Origin: Bosea sp. (in: a-proteobacteria)
GTDB taxonomy: Bacteria > Pseudomonadota > Alphaproteobacteria > Rhizobiales > Beijerinckiaceae
Assembly (NCBI GenBank): GCA_023910605.1
Contig: JAAVVV010000001.1
Location: 3,400,698 to 3,464,697, forward strand
Direction: 5' to 3'
Length of the DNA: 64,000 bases
In this document: positions 34,090 to 42,027 of the stretch, piece after piece
How the letters are laid out: the number at the start of each line of letters is the position of its first letter
Position numbering within the stretch: position 1 is the first letter of the stretch
Translations under genes and position numbers: made by a program
The notes under the pieces: generated by a model
The model's database searches: none
Told to the model about the DNA's origin: nothing
Seen by the model: only the letters and a program-made list of their open reading frames with translations

Positions 34090-34671
34090 ATGGTCGTTCT
34101 GAACCGCATCTACACCCGCACTGGCGATCAGGGCACCACGGCGCTGAGCACCGGCGAGCGTCGTCCCAAATATGACCTGCGGGTCGCCACCTACGGCACG
34201 GTGGATGAAACCAACGCCACGCTCGGCATGGCGCGTCTGCACACCGCCAGCGAAGACCCGCGCCTCGACGAGATGCTCAATCGCATCCAGAATGACCTTT
34301 TCGATCTGGGAGCCGAGCTGGCCACGCCGGAAACCGGCGAGAAGCTGGCCTGGGAGCCGCTGAAGATCGTGCAGAGCCAGGTCGATCGCCTCGAGCGCGA
34401 GATCGATGAACTCAATGGCGGCCTCGAGCCGCTGCGCTCCTTCGTGCTGCCGGGCGGGACCCCCGGCGCGGCCTGCCTGCATCTGGCGCGCACGGTGTCG
34501 CGCCGGGCCGAGCGCATGATGGTGGAGCTGGCCCAGACGCCCGGTGAGACAGTTGCCGAGCCAGCGCTCAAATACATGAACAGGCTGTCGGATTTCCTGT
34601 TCGTGGCGTCGCGCCACCTCAATCGCCTCGCCTCCGGCGACGTGCTGTGGGTGCCGGGCAAAAACAGGTGA
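34090..34671 (+). CDS. Cob(I)yrinic acid a,c-diamide adenosyltransferase, PduO type
   Basis: Transfers the adenosyl group of ATP to reduced corrinoid to make coenzyme B12. The 193-residue product has the N-terminal ATP-binding signature RIYTRTGDQGTTALSTGERR, the VDETNATLGMARLH helix and the FVLPGGTPGAACLHLARTVSRRAER segment with conserved Arg residues, as in PduO-type enzymes. It is unrelated to the CobA/BtuR type. No other cobalamin gene is nearby. The neighbours are the HIG1 protein and a rhomboid protease 58 bases downstream. Confidence 0.94.
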   Translation: MVVLNRIYTRTGDQGTTALSTGERRPKYDLRVATYGTVDETNATLGMARLHTASEDPRLDEMLNRIQNDLFDLGAELATPETGEKLAWEPLKIVQSQVDRLEREIDELNGGLEPLRSFVLPGGTPGAACLHLARTVSRRAERMMVELAQTPGETVAEPALKYMNRLSDFLFVASRHLNRLASGDVLWVPGKNR

Positions 34672-34729
34672 CGCCATGCCGTCAACGGCGGGGGCCATGA
34701 ACTCACCGGGCATCAGGAGATGAGGCCGC

Positions 34730-35422
34730 ATGTTCCTGCCGCTCTATGACGGCGTCCCGATGCGCAACCTGGCTTCACCGGTGGTCACATGGGCGATCAT
34801 CGGCCTGTGCGTCCTCATCCATGCCGCGGCGTTCACAGGCGCGCTGCCTCCGGTCGAGCCGCTGCTGGCGGTGGGCTTCGGCATTATCCCCAAGGTCGTG
34901 CTGGGCGGGGCCTACCTGCCCGAGGACATCGCCCAGGCGCCGGGCTGGCTCACGCCTCTCACCAGCCTCTTCCTGCATGGCAACCTCATGCACCTTGCAG
35001 GCAACATGCTGTTTCTCTGGGTCTTCGGCGATAATGTCGAGGACAGCATGGGCCATTGGCGCTTCCTGGCATTCTTCCTGCTGTGCGGCGTGATGGCGGC
35101 CTTCGGCCATGCCCTGAGCCATCCCGATTCCGTGCAGCCGCTGATCGGCGCTTCGGGCGCCATCTCGGGCATCATAGCAGCCTATCTTCTGCTTCACCCC
35201 CGGGTGCGCGTCTGGGGACTTGTGTTCAAGTATCTGCCGATTGCGGTGCCGGCCTGGGTGGCGATCGGCGCCTGGATCGCGGTTCAGGTCCTTCAGGGCT
35301 TCTTTGGCGGCGAGAGCGCCATTGCCTGGTTCGCGCATCTGGGCGGGCTGGCTGCCGGCGTGCTGCTCGCCCCGCTCTTCATCCGGCGCGACATCTCGAT
35401 CCGCCAGCGCTGGGCGCGCTGA
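34730..35422 (+). CDS. Rhomboid family intramembrane serine protease
   Basis: A 230-residue six-helix membrane protease that cleaves other membrane proteins within the bilayer. The catalytic Ser is in LIGASGAISGIIAAYLLLHP (GASG) and the catalytic His in FAHLGGLAAGVLLAPLF. The oxyanion-side HGNLMHLAGNMLFLWVFGDN motif is intact. There is no extra domain. The start gives MFLPLYDGVPMRN, usual for this subfamily. It lies between the adenosyltransferase and etfB, but I see no functional link. Confidence 0.94.
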   Translation: MFLPLYDGVPMRNLASPVVTWAIIGLCVLIHAAAFTGALPPVEPLLAVGFGIIPKVVLGGAYLPEDIAQAPGWLTPLTSLFLHGNLMHLAGNMLFLWVFGDNVEDSMGHWRFLAFFLLCGVMAAFGHALSHPDSVQPLIGASGAISGIIAAYLLLHPRVRVWGLVFKYLPIAVPAWVAIGAWIAVQVLQGFFGGESAIAWFAHLGGLAAGVLLAPLFIRRDISIRQRWAR

Positions 35423-35461
35423 TCGCCCTGCGCGGCACGGAACGGCAGCGCCAGCGCGGCG

Positions 35462-35489
35462 TTGACAATCAACCATGCGTCGCTAGGGT
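35462..35489 (+). promoter_or_regulatory. Candidate promoter for the etfB-etfA-hbd group
   Basis: TTGACA (35462-35467), 16 bases, then TAGGGT (35484-35489), the -10 being weak but of a form common in alphaproteobacteria. It stands in the 161-base gap before etfB, about 95 bases from its ATG. Confidence 0.4.
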
Positions 35490-35583
35490 CGCGGCCTTGA
35501 AACGAAACGCGTCCGGGTCCCAGGCGCGAGCGCGGCCTGCGTGACCGCGCCGTGACGCAGGCCCTCATCAATGGTGCCACATC

Positions 35584-36330
35584 ATGAAAATCCTCGTGCC
35601 GGTGAAGCGCGTGGTCGACTACAACGTCAAGATCCGGGTCAGGCCCGATGGGTCGGGCGTGGAGCTCGCCAACGTCAAGATGTCGATGAACCCCTTCGAC
35701 GAGATCGCCGTCGAGGAAGCCATCCGCCTGCGCGAGGCCGGCAAGGCCACCGAGATCGTGGCCGTGTCGATCGGCCCGCAGGGCGCGGCCGAGACGATCC
35801 GCACCGCGCTCGCCATGGGCGCCGATCGCGGCATCCATGTGAAGACCGATGCCGCGGTCGAGCCGCTGGCCGTGGCCAAGCTGCTGAAGGCGATCATCGC
35901 CAACGAGAACCCCGGCCTGGTCATCATGGGCAAGCAGGCCATCGATGACGACATGAACGCCACGGGCCAGATGCTCGCGGCGCTGCTCGGCTGGCCGCAG
36001 GGCACCTTCGCCTCAAAGGTCGCGGTCGATGGCGACAGCGTCGATGTCACGCGCGAGGTGGATGGCGGCGCCCAGACCGTCGGGCTCAAGCTTCCGGCCA
36101 TTGTGACCACGGATCTGCGCCTCAACGAACCGCGCTACGCGAGCCTGCCCAACATCATGAAGGCCAAGAAGAAGCCCCTCGATGAGACCAGCGCCGAGGC
36201 GCTCGGGGTCGACATCACGCCGCGCCTCAAGGTACTCAAGACCGTGGAGCCTCCGACGCGCGGGGGCGGCATCAAGGTCAAGACTCCCGCCGAACTCGTC
36301 GACAACCTCCGGACCTCGGGCCTGCTGTGA
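35584..36330 (+). CDS. etfB: Electron transfer flavoprotein subunit beta
   Basis: The smaller ETF subunit, which binds AMP and docks acyl-CoA dehydrogenases, passing their electrons to ETF:ubiquinone oxidoreductase. The 248-residue protein starts [19 protein letters not shown] and has the signature [29 protein letters not shown]-like region, [21 protein letters not shown] and the recognition-loop segment [16 protein letters not shown]. Its stop shares a base with the etfA start, so the subunits are coupled. The gene opens a short-chain fatty acid oxidation group. Confidence 0.98.
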   Translation: MKILVPVKRVVDYNVKIRVRPDGSGVELANVKMSMNPFDEIAVEEAIRLREAGKATEIVAVSIGPQGAAETIRTALAMGADRGIHVKTDAAVEPLAVAKLLKAIIANENPGLVIMGKQAIDDDMNATGQMLAALLGWPQGTFASKVAVDGDSVDVTREVDGGAQTVGLKLPAIVTTDLRLNEPRYASLPNIMKAKKKPLDETSAEALGVDITPRLKVLKTVEPPTRGGGIKVKTPAELVDNLRTSGLL

Positions 36331-37274
36331 TGACCACGCTTCTGATCGCCGAGCACGACAACGCCACCATCCGTGACGCCACCGCCAAGGCCATGACCGC
36401 GGCGAAGGCCCTGGGCGCCCCTGTCCATGTGCTGGTCGTGGGCTCCGGCTGCCGGGGCGCAGCCGAGGCCGCAGCAAAACTCGATGGCGCGGCCAAGGTG
36501 CTGCTGGCTGACGCGCCCGCCTACGATCACATGATGGCTGAGCCGACCGCCGCGCTCGTGGCCTCGCTTGCATCGGGCTATGACGCCATCGTCGCCACCT
36601 CGACCGCGAACGGCAAGAACGTTGCCCCGCGCATCGCAGCCCTCATCGACAGCCAGATCATCTCCGACGTCATGAAGGTCGTGGCGCCCGACACCTTCGA
36701 GCGCCCCATCTATGCCGGCAATGCCATCCAGACCGTGCAGTCGGCCGATGCGAAGAAGGTGATGACCGTTCGCACGGCCTCCTTCCAGCCGGCCGCCATG
36801 ACAGGCTCCGCATCGATCGAGGCCGTCGCCCCGGCGGCCGATCCCGGCCTGTCCAGCTTCAAGGGCGAGGAAGTCGCCAGGTCGGACCGTCCGGAGCTTG
36901 GCGCGGCCAAGGTGATCGTCTCGGGCGGACGTGCGCTGGGCTCGGCCGAGAAGTTCAAGGAGATGATCGAGCCGCTGGCCGATCAGCTCGGCGCCGCCAT
37001 GGGCGCGAGCCGCGCGGCGGTGGATGCGGGCTATGCCCCCAATGACTGGCAGGTCGGGCAGACCGGCAAGGTGGTGGCGCCCGAGCTTTACATCGCCATC
37101 GGCATTTCAGGGGCCATCCAGCATCTGGCCGGCATGAAGGACTCCAAGGTCATCGTCGCCATCAACAAGGACGAGGAAGCCCCGATCTTCCAGGTGGCCG
37201 ATTACGGCCTGGTGGGCGACCTGTTCACGATCCTGCCCGAGCTGAGGACCGAACTGGCCAGGACCAGACGCTGA
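36330..37274 (+). CDS. etfA: Electron transfer flavoprotein subunit alpha
   Basis: The FAD-carrying ETF subunit, 314 residues. The C-terminal FAD-binding domain has [54 protein letters not shown] and [22 protein letters not shown], all complete. The N-terminal domain has [14 protein letters not shown]. The ATG at 36330 overlaps the etfB stop by one base. A 3-hydroxybutyryl-CoA dehydrogenase follows 64 bases later, consistent with beta-oxidation. Confidence 0.98.
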   Translation: MTTLLIAEHDNATIRDATAKAMTAAKALGAPVHVLVVGSGCRGAAEAAAKLDGAAKVLLADAPAYDHMMAEPTAALVASLASGYDAIVATSTANGKNVAPRIAALIDSQIISDVMKVVAPDTFERPIYAGNAIQTVQSADAKKVMTVRTASFQPAAMTGSASIEAVAPAADPGLSSFKGEEVARSDRPELGAAKVIVSGGRALGSAEKFKEMIEPLADQLGAAMGASRAAVDAGYAPNDWQVGQTGKVVAPELYIAIGISGAIQHLAGMKDSKVIVAINKDEEAPIFQVADYGLVGDLFTILPELRTELARTRR

Positions 37275-37338
37275 GCTCCATGGACGCAGAAGCACGACAT
37301 CCCTTCGGCAGCGCCGCCCACGATCGACGGAAGAATCC

Positions 37339-38220
37339 ATGAGCCTGACCATCAAGACCCTCGGCATCGTCGGCGCTGGCCAGATGGGCAGCGGCATCGC
37401 CCATGTCTGTTCGGCGGCGGGAATCGACGTGCGCCTCAACGACGTGTCTGAGGAGCGAATCAACGGCGCCCTTGCAACGATCAACGGCAACATGGCGCGC
37501 CAGGTCGCCAAGGGCGCGCTGAGCGAGGAGCTTCGCCAGGAAGCGCTGGGCCGCATCAGCGCTGCCCGCAGCTATGACGATCTGGCGGGCTGCGATCTGG
37601 TGATCGAGGCCGCCACCGAGAATGAGGAGATCAAGCGCTCGATCTTCGTGCACCTGAGCCGCGCCCTGCCGCCCGAGACGCTGCTGGCCACCAACACATC
37701 GTCGATCTCGATCACGCGGCTGGCCGCCGCCACCAACAGGCCCGAGAAGTTCATCGGCATACACTTCATGAACCCGGTCCCGGTGATGCAGCTTGTCGAG
37801 CTGATCCGCGGCATCGCGACCGAGGACGCCACCTTCGAGACCGCGAAGGGCTTCATCAACCGGCTCGGCAAGACCTTGACCGTGTCCGAGGATTTCCCTG
37901 CCTTCATCGTCAACCGCATACTGCTGCCGATGATCAACGAGGCGGTCTACACGCTTTACGAGGGCGTCGGTTCGGTCGAATCGATCGACACCGCCATGCG
38001 TCTTGGCGCCAATCACCCGATGGGCCCGCTGCAGCTGGCCGATTTCATCGGCCTCGACACCTGTCTTTCCGTGATGCAGGTGCTCCATGACGGGCTGGCG
38101 GATTCCAAGTATCGCCCCTGCCCGCTTCTGGTGAAGTATGTCGAGGCCGGCTGGCTGGGCCGCAAGACCAAGCGCGGCTTTTACGACTACCGCGGCGACA
38201 AGCCCGTCCCAACCCGCTGA
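37339..38220 (+). CDS. 3-hydroxybutyryl-CoA dehydrogenase
   Basis: NAD(P)-dependent enzyme interconverting acetoacetyl-CoA and 3-hydroxybutyryl-CoA. The 293-residue protein has the Rossmann motif VGAGQMGSGIAHVCS, the catalytic Ser/His pair region TNTSSISITRLA and IGIHFMNPVPVMQLVELI, and the C-terminal domain with GANHPMGPLQLADFIGLDT. The ending RKTKRGFYDY is typical. No hydratase domain is attached, so this is the stand-alone short-chain form (Hbd/PaaH/FadB-like). It is commonly found with etfBA in this order. The exact symbol varies between genomes and is left empty. Confidence 0.94.
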   Translation: MSLTIKTLGIVGAGQMGSGIAHVCSAAGIDVRLNDVSEERINGALATINGNMARQVAKGALSEELRQEALGRISAARSYDDLAGCDLVIEAATENEEIKRSIFVHLSRALPPETLLATNTSSISITRLAAATNRPEKFIGIHFMNPVPVMQLVELIRGIATEDATFETAKGFINRLGKTLTVSEDFPAFIVNRILLPMINEAVYTLYEGVGSVESIDTAMRLGANHPMGPLQLADFIGLDTCLSVMQVLHDGLADSKYRPCPLLVKYVEAGWLGRKTKRGFYDYRGDKPVPTR

Positions 38221-38294
38221 CCTCGCGAAGACGGGACCAGGCCCTGCTCGGCGCTTCACAAGGCTGACATGTTCGGCATACATTTGTCAGATGC

Positions 38295-38312
38295 GGAATC
38301 ATTGGTGATTCC
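38295..38312 (+). promoter_or_regulatory. Dyad GGAATCA-TTGG-TGATTCC with two GANTC sites
   Basis: A seven-base perfect inverted repeat with a four-base loop lies 27 bases upstream of the HNH gene start. Each arm contains a GANTC (GAATC 38296-38300, GATTC 38307-38311), the CcrM methylation target in alphaproteobacteria. It could be an operator or a methylation-sensitive control site. Confidence 0.45.
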
Positions 38313-38338
38313 ACGCATGACAGTTGGAGAAACGTGCG

Positions 38339-38908
38339 TTGACCGTGCACGTGCCACCGGTGGTCTCGCCGGACGCCTGTCCGGCACTTGTGCTCAATGC
38401 CGATTTTCGGCCTCTGAGCTATTATCCTCTGTCGCTCTGGAGCTGGCAGGACGCGCTCAAGGCCGTGTTCATGGACCGGGTCAACATCGTCTCGGAATAT
38501 GATCGCGTCGTCCGCTCGCCGAGCTTCCTGTTCCGCCTGCCCTCGGTGGTCTGCCTCAAGACCTATGTGAAGCCCTCGCGTCATCCGGCCTTCACGCGCT
38601 TCAACGTCTTCCTGCGGGATCGTTTCAGCTGCCAGTACTGCACGGCGCGCGAGGAGCTGACCTTCGATCACGTCATCCCGCGCTCCAAGGGTGGCCTGAC
38701 AACCTGGGACAATGTCGTGGCGGCCTGCTCGCCGTGCAACCTGCGCAAGGGCGACAAGCTGCCGGCCGATGCGGAGATGTTCCCGTTGCAGAAGCCGTTC
38801 GCGCCCACGGTCACCGATCTGCACAAGGCGGGGAAGCTGTTCCCGCCCAACTTCCTGCATGAAAGCTGGATGGACTATCTCTACTGGGACAGCGAGCTCG
38901 AGCCCTGA
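38339..38908 (+). CDS. HNH endonuclease family protein
   Basis: A 189-residue protein with a central HNH nuclease fold. The first Cys pair is FSCQYCTAREELTFDHVIPRSKGG, carrying the catalytic DHVIPRS His, then WDNVVAACSPCNLRKGDKLP with the Asn and second Cys pair binding zinc. The N-terminus ALVLNADFRPLSYYPLSLW is characteristic of a widely conserved stand-alone HNH family whose cellular job is unknown. I choose the TTG at 38339 because GGAGA stands eight bases upstream. A TTG 15 bases earlier is in frame. No methylase is adjacent, so it is not a simple restriction gene. It overlaps dsbB tail to tail by 28 bases. Confidence 0.85.
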   Translation: MTVHVPPVVSPDACPALVLNADFRPLSYYPLSLWSWQDALKAVFMDRVNIVSEYDRVVRSPSFLFRLPSVVCLKTYVKPSRHPAFTRFNVFLRDRFSCQYCTAREELTFDHVIPRSKGGLTTWDNVVAACSPCNLRKGDKLPADAEMFPLQKPFAPTVTDLHKAGKLFPPNFLHESWMDYLYWDSELEP

Positions 38909-39438
38909 GGCCCGCGCTGTCCTGCCGCGATGGCCGCGATGGCGGCCAGTGACGCAAGCACTGCCGAAAACACCGCATTCCACCCGGCCAGCGACAGCCC
39001 GAGCCAGCGCCACGCCGCCTCGGTGCAGCTCACCACGCGCGTGGTCTGCAACTGCCTCATGAAATCCTGCATCGAGCCGGCAACTGCCGGGCCGGCCCCA
39101 CCGCAATCGGAAGGACCCATGAAAAAGCCCCACTCCACACCGGCATGATAGGCGCCCATGGCGATTGACACCGTGAACAGCAACGCCAGCAGCCAGAGCG
39201 CGCCGCGCGCCAGGCGCTGCCCCCCGATGCCGGCGAGGCCGAGCGCCAGCGCCACCCCACCCACGAACAGCGCCGCATAATGGGGCCAGCGTTGCTCCAG
39301 GCACAGCTTGCACGGCAACAGGCCGAGCACGAGCTGGAACCACCAGGCCCCAGCCAGGAGCAGGGCAGAGCCCACCGTCGCCAGCACGATGGCGGCGGAG
39401 GGCTGCAACAGGCGCAGCAGAGGGGCATCGCGAGTCAT
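38881..39438 (-). CDS. dsbB: Disulfide bond formation protein B
   Basis: DsbB reoxidises the periplasmic DsbA and passes electrons to quinone. The 185-residue protein has four membrane helices. The first redox pair is in LLPCKLCLEQRWPHY (CxxC) and the second is SDCGGAG with VVSCTEAAWRWLGLSLAGWN, as in DsbB. I use the ATG giving MTRDAPLLRLL, since the in-frame extension upstream is Arg-rich and untypical. Its 3' end overlaps the HNH gene by 28 bases. Confidence 0.9.
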   Translation of the reverse strand: MTRDAPLLRLLQPSAAIVLATVGSALLLAGAWWFQLVLGLLPCKLCLEQRWPHYAALFVGGVALALGLAGIGGQRLARGALWLLALLFTVSIAMGAYHAGVEWGFFMGPSDCGGAGPAVAGSMQDFMRQLQTTRVVSCTEAAWRWLGLSLAGWNAVFSAVLASLAAIAAIAAGQRGPQGSSSLSQ

Positions 39439-39583
39439 GCGCAGTTCTAGCGCACGCCGCACCCTCTGCGAAAGGGTGCAGCGCATCCGGGTCCTGCGCC
39501 GTATGGGCCGGCTGGACTTAAGCGGACTAGACGCCGGCGCGCCGGCATGGCATCCGTCCCTTCAGGCTTCCTGTGCCATCCAA

Positions 39584-39667
39584 GCGGGCGTGGCGAAACG
39601 GTAGACGCAGCGGACTCAAAATCCGCCGTAGCAATACGTGTCGGTTCGAGTCCGACCGCCCGCACCA
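39584..39667 (+). tRNA. tRNA-Leu (anticodon CAA)
   Basis: A complete cloverleaf. The seven-base acceptor GCGGGCG pairs with CGCCCGC. The anticodon stem GCGGA/TCCGC closes the loop CTCAAAA (anticodon CAA, codon UUG), a long variable arm is present, and the T loop is GGTTCGAGTCC. The CCA end is encoded. The long variable arm and anticodon both indicate leucine. Confidence 0.96.
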
Positions 39668-39754
39668 GTTTCCTCGACGAAGGAATTGATCCCGCGTTGG
39701 GATGCGCCTCCCGCGCCGAGAGAGCGAACGCCGAGGCGGCGCCGAAACGCTGGC

Positions 39755-39967
39755 TCAGCCCTTCGCACGCCGTGGCGTCAGGCAGCGCGAGCCGGAAGAG
39801 GGCATCATCTTCAGCCGCTCGGGAAGCTGGGCCATGATCTCGCGCCGCTGGCCCGGATGCATGCCGATCCAGCCACCGATCTCGGCGCCTGTGCGCCCGC
39901 AGCCCACGCAAAGGCCCGTCGCGGCGTCGAGCAAGCAGATCTTGTTGCAGGGCGAATCGATGGACAT
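39755..39967 (-). CDS. DUF1289 family protein
   Basis: A 70-residue protein with the DUF1289 cysteine motif: SPCNKICLLDAATGLCVGCG, followed by RTGAEIGGWIGMHPGQRREI. The four cysteines probably bind a metal ion, perhaps zinc or an Fe-S cluster. Function is unknown across the family. The ATG giving MSIDSPCNK matches the usual short form. It is divergent from the DUF465 gene and lies just after tRNA-Leu on the opposite strand. Confidence 0.88.
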   Translation of the reverse strand: MSIDSPCNKICLLDAATGLCVGCGRTGAEIGGWIGMHPGQRREIMAQLPERLKMMPSSGSRCLTPRRAKG

Positions 39968-40140
39968 GCGGCACGTTCCCGGAGCCTCCAAGCCTTGGGC
40001 GAAGCGGCACGTCGCCGCAAGCCAGAAATCCGGACCTCGATGAGACTGCAACCGGATGCCGCACCATCCGCGCTTGATCTGCCGCAAAACCTCTCACGCA
40101 GCGAGGCCCTAGCCTCTGGCCCCAACAAGGAGGACAATTC

Positions 40141-40377
40141 ATGTCGCACACACCCCACGAACTGGCCGACGAATTTCCGGAGCATGTCGCGCGGATTCAG
40201 GCGCTCAAGCAGAGCGACGCCCACTTCGCCAGGCTTGCGGAGGCCTATCACGAGATCAATCGCGCCATCCACCGCGCCGAAACCAACATCGAGCCGGTGG
40301 ACGGCATGATCGAAGAAAGCATGCGCAAGAGAAGGCTGCATCTGAAGGATCAGATCCATGCCGTCCTCGCAGGCTGA
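40141..40377 (+). CDS. YdcH family protein (DUF465)
   Basis: A 78-residue coiled-coil-like small protein of the DUF465/YdcH family. Readable family pieces are HELADEFPEHVARIQALKQSD, HFARLAEAYHEINRAIHRAE and MRKRRLHLKDQIHAVL. Its function is unknown. A good AAGGAGG ribosome site precedes the ATG. The last 20 bases overlap the start of the cytochrome gene in another frame. Confidence 0.92.
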   Translation: MSHTPHELADEFPEHVARIQALKQSDAHFARLAEAYHEINRAIHRAETNIEPVDGMIEESMRKRRLHLKDQIHAVLAG

Positions 40378-40735
40378 GCCCGCGCGCCCCGGCCTCAAGC
40401 GCGTCACAGCCGCGCTGGTCATGCCGGCCGGGACGCTTATGGCGGGGCTCGCAGCCGTCCTGGCCGCAGCGCTCGCCCCTCCGGGGGCAGCCGCGCAGGG
40501 CGGCAGGCCGCCGGCAATCGCCGAATGCGCGGCCTGCCATGGGGAGGAGGGCATCGCACGCGATATAGAGGTTCCGCACCTTGCCGGCCAGAACGAGCGC
40601 TATCTCTACAACCAGATGGTCGCCTTCCGGAACGGGCGGCGCCAGCATCGCGAGATGCGCCACATGGCCCGCGAGATGACGATCTCTGAGATCGAGGCGA
40701 TCGCGGCCTATTACGCCAGCCTGCCGCCGCGATGA
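40358..40735 (+). CDS. Small c-type cytochrome (class I)
   Basis: A 125-residue exported protein. It has a basic N-terminus and hydrophobic signal segment (AGLAAVLAAALAPPGAAAQ), then the haem-binding CAACH in IAECAACHGEEGIARD. The axial-Met region is RHMAREMTISEIEAIAAYYASLPP, the end pattern of small cytochromes c that shuttle electrons in the periplasm. It overlaps the DUF465 gene by 20 bases, suggesting translational coupling although the functions seem unrelated. The partner oxidase or dehydrogenase is not nearby. Confidence 0.9.
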   Translation: MPSSQAEPARPGLKRVTAALVMPAGTLMAGLAAVLAAALAPPGAAAQGGRPPAIAECAACHGEEGIARDIEVPHLAGQNERYLYNQMVAFRNGRRQHREMRHMAREMTISEIEAIAAYYASLPPR

Positions 40736-40823
40736 GCGGCTTGACCCAGGTCAAGATGGCGACCGCCCATGAGCCTAGCCTGAACCGTCAGGGCTGGCGC
40801 CCGGTCAGCTCATGGAGTGCAGC

Positions 40824-41921
40824 ATGGACGGATCATCCGAGGCGAAGAAACCCACGCAATCGAAGGCGCCCGCGCCCGCTGCCGCCAGCGCGGCCAACGG
40901 AGCGGGCGGGATCGTTCGCGCAGCGGGCGCGCTCGCTGCGGACGCGACAGGGGACATCGCCCAGCCTGCCGCGGCGGGCGGCGCCGCCGCGCCCATGGCC
41001 GAACCAGCCGCCGAGGCCCAGACCCGTCGATCGACCCGCACGGAGCGGCGTGCGGCGCTCAAGCGCGCGCAAGCCGACCCCGACGCCATCCGCCGAGCCT
41101 TCGAGACGGGCGCCTATCCTTATGATGACCGCCTGACCGAGGGCGCCTATCAGCGCCAGATGGCGGCGCTGCAGGTGGAACTGCTCAAGGCGCAGAACTG
41201 GGTGAAGGAGACAGGCGAGCGGGTCGTCATCCTGTTCGAGGGCCGCGACGCCGCCGGCAAGGGCGGAACCATCAAGCGCTTCATGGAGCACATGAACCCC
41301 CGCGGCGCGCGCGTGGTCGCGCTCGAGAAGCCGACCGAGCGCGAGCGTTCGCAATGGTATTTCCAGCGCTATGTCGAACATCTGCCCGCCGCGGGCGAGG
41401 TCGTGTTCTTCGATCGCTCCTGGTACAACCGCGCCGGCGTCGAGCGCGTCATGGGCTTCTGCACGCCTGCGGAGTATCTCGAATTCATGCGCCAGGCGCC
41501 GCTGCTTGAGCAGATGTTCGTGCGCTCGGGCATCCGCCTTTACAAATACTGGTTCTCCGTGACGCGCGAGGAGCAGGTGCGGCGCTTCAAGTCCCGCGAG
41601 ATCGACCCGCTCAAGCAATGGAAGCTCTCGCCGATCGACATCGCCTCGCTGGACAAGTGGGACAGCTACACAGAGGCGAAGGAGGCCATGTTCTTCTACA
41701 CCGACACCGCAGACGCGCCCTGGGTGATCGTCAAATCCGACGACAAGAAGCGCGCACGGCTCAACTGCCTGCAGCACTTCCTGTCCTCGCTCGACTATCC
41801 CAGGAAGGACCACGACCTTGTCGTCGGCGCTGACCCTCTGATCGTGGGCTCTACCCGTCATGTCGTCGGACAGGCCCGGCACATCCTTGGCAGGACCGCG
41901 GAGCAGCGCAAGCCGGCCTGA
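40824..41921 (+). CDS. ppk2: Polyphosphate kinase 2 family protein
   Basis: PPK2 uses polyphosphate to phosphorylate nucleoside diphosphates or monophosphates. The 365-residue product has an Ala-rich, probably disordered lead of about 90 residues. The kinase domain follows, with Walker A VILFEGRDAAGKGGTIKRF, the ERSQWYFQRYVEHLPAAGE lid region and Walker B VVFFDRSWYNRAGVERVMGF. The ends SLDYPRKDHDLV fit class I PPK2. The ATG at 40824 has GGAG six bases before it. An ATG 12 bases earlier is in frame. It converges on the YcaQ-type gene. Confidence 0.93.
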   Translation: MDGSSEAKKPTQSKAPAPAAASAANGAGGIVRAAGALAADATGDIAQPAAAGGAAAPMAEPAAEAQTRRSTRTERRAALKRAQADPDAIRRAFETGAYPYDDRLTEGAYQRQMAALQVELLKAQNWVKETGERVVILFEGRDAAGKGGTIKRFMEHMNPRGARVVALEKPTERERSQWYFQRYVEHLPAAGEVVFFDRSWYNRAGVERVMGFCTPAEYLEFMRQAPLLEQMFVRSGIRLYKYWFSVTREEQVRRFKSREIDPLKQWKLSPIDIASLDKWDSYTEAKEAMFFYTDTADAPWVIVKSDDKKRARLNCLQHFLSSLDYPRKDHDLVVGADPLIVGSTRHVVGQARHILGRTAEQRKPA

Positions 41922-42027
41922 CGGCCGCGCGACCTTCTCCGGAGCGAGAGGGGTGGACATGGCGCGGGGCGCGGGGACGAGCCCTCTCACCCTTTGCATG
42001 AGCAGGCCCACCACGGCTTGCGCCGTG

